Positions 12,404 through 13,915 of a stretch of 13,915 bases of DNA are shown here, piece after piece (the stretch's first letter is position 1; the number at the start of each line of letters is the position of its first letter). A program made the translations under genes and the position numbers. The notes under the pieces were generated by a model. It did no database searches. It had not been told where the DNA came from and was given only the letters and a program-made list of their open reading frames with translations. Source of the DNA: Gammaproteobacteria bacterium UBA7803 (GTDB taxonomy: Bacteria > Pseudomonadota > Gammaproteobacteria > Pseudomonadales > Azotimanducaceae); the NCBI GenBank assembly GCA_002480525.1, contig DLCH01000055.1:1-13915 (forward strand), written 5' to 3'.

Positions 12404-13915
12404 TCAGCGCAGATCGAGACCGGCCAGCTCCCCCGCCTCGCGCCAGGCAGCCAGCTTCTCGAAGAAGCGGATCGGCCCCGCGCCATACATGTCGGAGAAG
12501 AACCCCTGCTGGTTGCCGGGGGCGCCCTCGCTGTTGTAGTAGCCGGGCGTGCACTCGGCATAGAACCGGGTACCCAGCTTCGCGAGCTCGCGGACCTCGC
12601 CGACGTAGTCCCGCTCCGCCTCGGCGGACGCCTCGATCACCTCGCGTCCGCGCCGCCGCGCCTCGTCGATCATGTAGACCACGTGATGCACCTGCTCGTC
12701 GAGCGCGTGGGGCACGTTCACCGTCACCGCGGTCTGGGTGAAGCCGAGGAAGAAGCAGTTGGGAAAGCCGTGGCTCAGCAGGCCCTGAAAGGTCCGTAGG
12801 CCCTCGGACCAGTGCTGGCTGAGCGTCCGGCCGCCACGCCCGACGATGTCGTAGCCGGCCCGGCGGGTGAACGCGGTGCCCACCTCGAAGCCGGTGGCGA
12901 AGATCAGACAGTCCACCGGATACTCGCGGCCGGCGACCACCACGCCGTGTTCGGTCAGCCGCTCCACGCCCTGGCCGTCGGTGTCCACCAGGGTGACGTT
13001 GGGGCGGTTGTAGGTCTGCAGGTACTCGTCGTGGAAGCACGGGCGCTTGCAGAACTGGCGGTACCAGGGTTTCAGCGCCGCCGCGGTGGCCGGGTCCTCG
13101 ACGATGGCGTCCACCCGCGCGCGCACCTGGTTCATCTTCTTGTAATCCGCGAGTTCCATCAGCTCCGCGCGCTCCGCCGGGGTGAGGCGCCGGCCGAGCT
13201 TGCGGGCCGCCTCCTTGGCGGCGGTGCCGGTGAGGTTGCGGAAGATGTCGGTCCAGCCGTCGCTCACCAGATCTTCGTCGGCGTCGCCGCCGGAGACCAG
13301 CGTGTTGAAGTTGTCCATGCGCCGCTTCTGCCAGCCCGGCTCGAGCGAAGCAGCCCAGTCGGGGTCGGTCTCGGCGTTGTTGCGCACGTCCACCGACGAC
13401 GGCGTGCGCTGGAACACGTAGAGCTCCTTCGCCCACTCGCCGAGGTGGGGAATGCACTGGATGGCGGTGGCTCCGGTGCCGATGATGCCGACGCGCTTGT
13501 CGGCCAGGCCGGTGAGGTTGCCGGTCGAATCGCCGCCGGTGTAGCCGTAGTCCCAGCGGCTGGTGTGGAAGGTGTGCCCCCGGAACTCGTTGATGCCGGG
13601 GATGCCCGGCAGTTTCGGCCGGGACAGGGGGCCGTTGGCCATGGCCACGTAGCGGGCGGTGAAACGGTCGCCCCGGTCGGTGCTGATCACCCAGCGTCCG
13701 GCGTCCTCGTCCCAGGCGAGCTCGGTCACGCCGGTCTGCAGGCAGGCGTCGCGGTAGAGGTCGAAATGCCGGGCGATGGCCTTGCTGTGTCCGAGGATCT
13801 CCGGCGCGAAGGAATACTTGTGCTTCGGCACGTAGCCGAGCTCTTCGAGCAGCGGCAGGTAGCAGTAGGACTCCACGTCGCACATGGCGCCCGGATAGCG
13901 GTTCCAGTACCAGGT
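12404..13915 (-). CDS. Type I Baeyer-Villiger / flavin-containing monooxygenase, N-terminus outside window
   Basis: A 503-residue C-terminal part of a flavoprotein monooxygenase that would use FAD, NADPH and O2 to insert oxygen next to a ketone or oxidise a heteroatom. The frame is open to the right edge, so the true start and the FAD-binding GxGxxG motif lie outside. Both type I BVMO fingerprints are visible: WYWNRYPGAMCD (visible residues 2-13) fits [A/G]GxWxxxx[F/Y]P[G/M]xxxD, lacking only its first Gly at the edge, and FRGHTFHTSRWD (111-122) fits FxGxxxHxxxW[P/D]. The NADPH-binding motif GTGATA (146-151) is intact, with QRTP just after (169-172) placing an Arg that can bind the 2'-phosphate. 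The C-terminal FAD-contact segment FATGFE lies about 340. I estimate 60-100 residues are missing. The ATG at 13885 is internal. The substrate cannot be named. Confidence 0.9.
   Translation of the reverse strand, partial: TWYWNRYPGAMCDVESYCYLPLLEELGYVPKHKYSFAPEILGHSKAIARHFDLYRDACLQTGVTELAWDEDAGRWVISTDRGDRFTARYVAMANGPLSRPKLPGIPGINEFRGHTFHTSRWDYGYTGGDSTGNLTGLADKRVGIIGTGATAIQCIPHLGEWAKELYVFQRTPSSVDVRNNAETDPDWAASLEPGWQKRRMDNFNTLVSGGDADEDLVSDGWTDIFRNLTGTAAKEAARKLGRRLTPAERAELMELADYKKMNQVRARVDAIVEDPATAAALKPWYRQFCKRPCFHDEYLQTYNRPNVTLVDTDGQGVERLTEHGVVVAGREYPVDCLIFATGFEVGTAFTRRAGYDIVGRGGRTLSQHWSEGLRTFQGLLSHGFPNCFFLGFTQTAVTVNVPHALDEQVHHVVYMIDEARRRGREVIEASAEAERDYVGEVRELAKLGTRFYAECTPGYYNSEGAPGNQQGFFSDMYGAGPIRFFEKLAAWREAGELAGLDLR

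Noticed and set aside
13883..13885. ATG as the start of the monooxygenase gene
   Set aside because: The frame continues to the edge and encodes the conserved WYWNRYPG segment of the BVMO fingerprint, so this Met is internal.
1..13915. Mobile element, prophage, defence system or CRISPR array
   Set aside because: No transposase, integrase, terminal inverted repeats, target duplications or repeat-spacer structure were seen; base composition looks even across the window.

Overview
The window is about 13.9 kb of very GC-rich DNA (by eye near 70%; not counted) and reads as ordinary chromosome of a free-living, probably aerobic, high-GC gammaproteobacterium. The hints are small proteins resembling the DUF6435 and DUF3081 families, a degenerate RibB-RibA fusion beside a separate RibA, a perfect CRP/Vfr/Clp-type operator and proteobacterial sigma70-like -10 boxes. 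The genus cannot be named from the sequence. I see no rRNA, tRNA, CRISPR array, insertion sequence or phage gene. Many long open frames opposite the real genes are high-GC shadows.

Left part (1-3320): the 3' end of a gene for a tandem-repeat alpha/beta protein of unknown function; a convergent 56-residue DUF6435-like gene missed by length filters, sharing a strong two-way terminator hairpin with it; then three genes on the plus strand: a double-hotdog acyl-CoA thioesterase, a small P-loop kinase-like ATPase, and a short-chain dehydrogenase with the full Ser-Tyr-Lys active site.

Middle (3320-9280): a 3.1-kb minus-strand gene for a membrane-anchored diguanylate cyclase with a periplasmic beta-propeller sensor, catalytic GGEEF and an intact RxxD inhibitory site. 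It is divergent from a zinc-less MDR oxidoreductase, and the gap holds a perfect TGTGA-N6-TCACA operator. Next come a cytochrome b561-type membrane protein, a divergent membrane-anchored LuxR-type regulator, and a DUF3081-like small gene whose predicted mRNA leader begins with a long hairpin.

Right part (9280-13915): a LysR-type regulator divergent from a riboflavin operon, ribB (with a degenerate RibA-like C-terminal domain) and ribA (intact GTP cyclohydrolase II), with a structured operator region between them. A small unrecognised gene follows, then, convergent and cut by the right edge, a type I Baeyer-Villiger monooxygenase carrying both diagnostic fingerprints.

Several products (thioesterase, SDR, MDR reductase, BVMO) fit oxidation of ketones, lipids or xenobiotics, and riboflavin supply fits flavoenzymes, but they are not in one operon and a shared pathway is inference. 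I do not see a clearly new multi-gene system. The best leads are the two intergenic regulatory regions (6507-6688 and 10208-10345), the propeller cyclase, and the membrane-bound LuxR regulator/cytochrome b pair.
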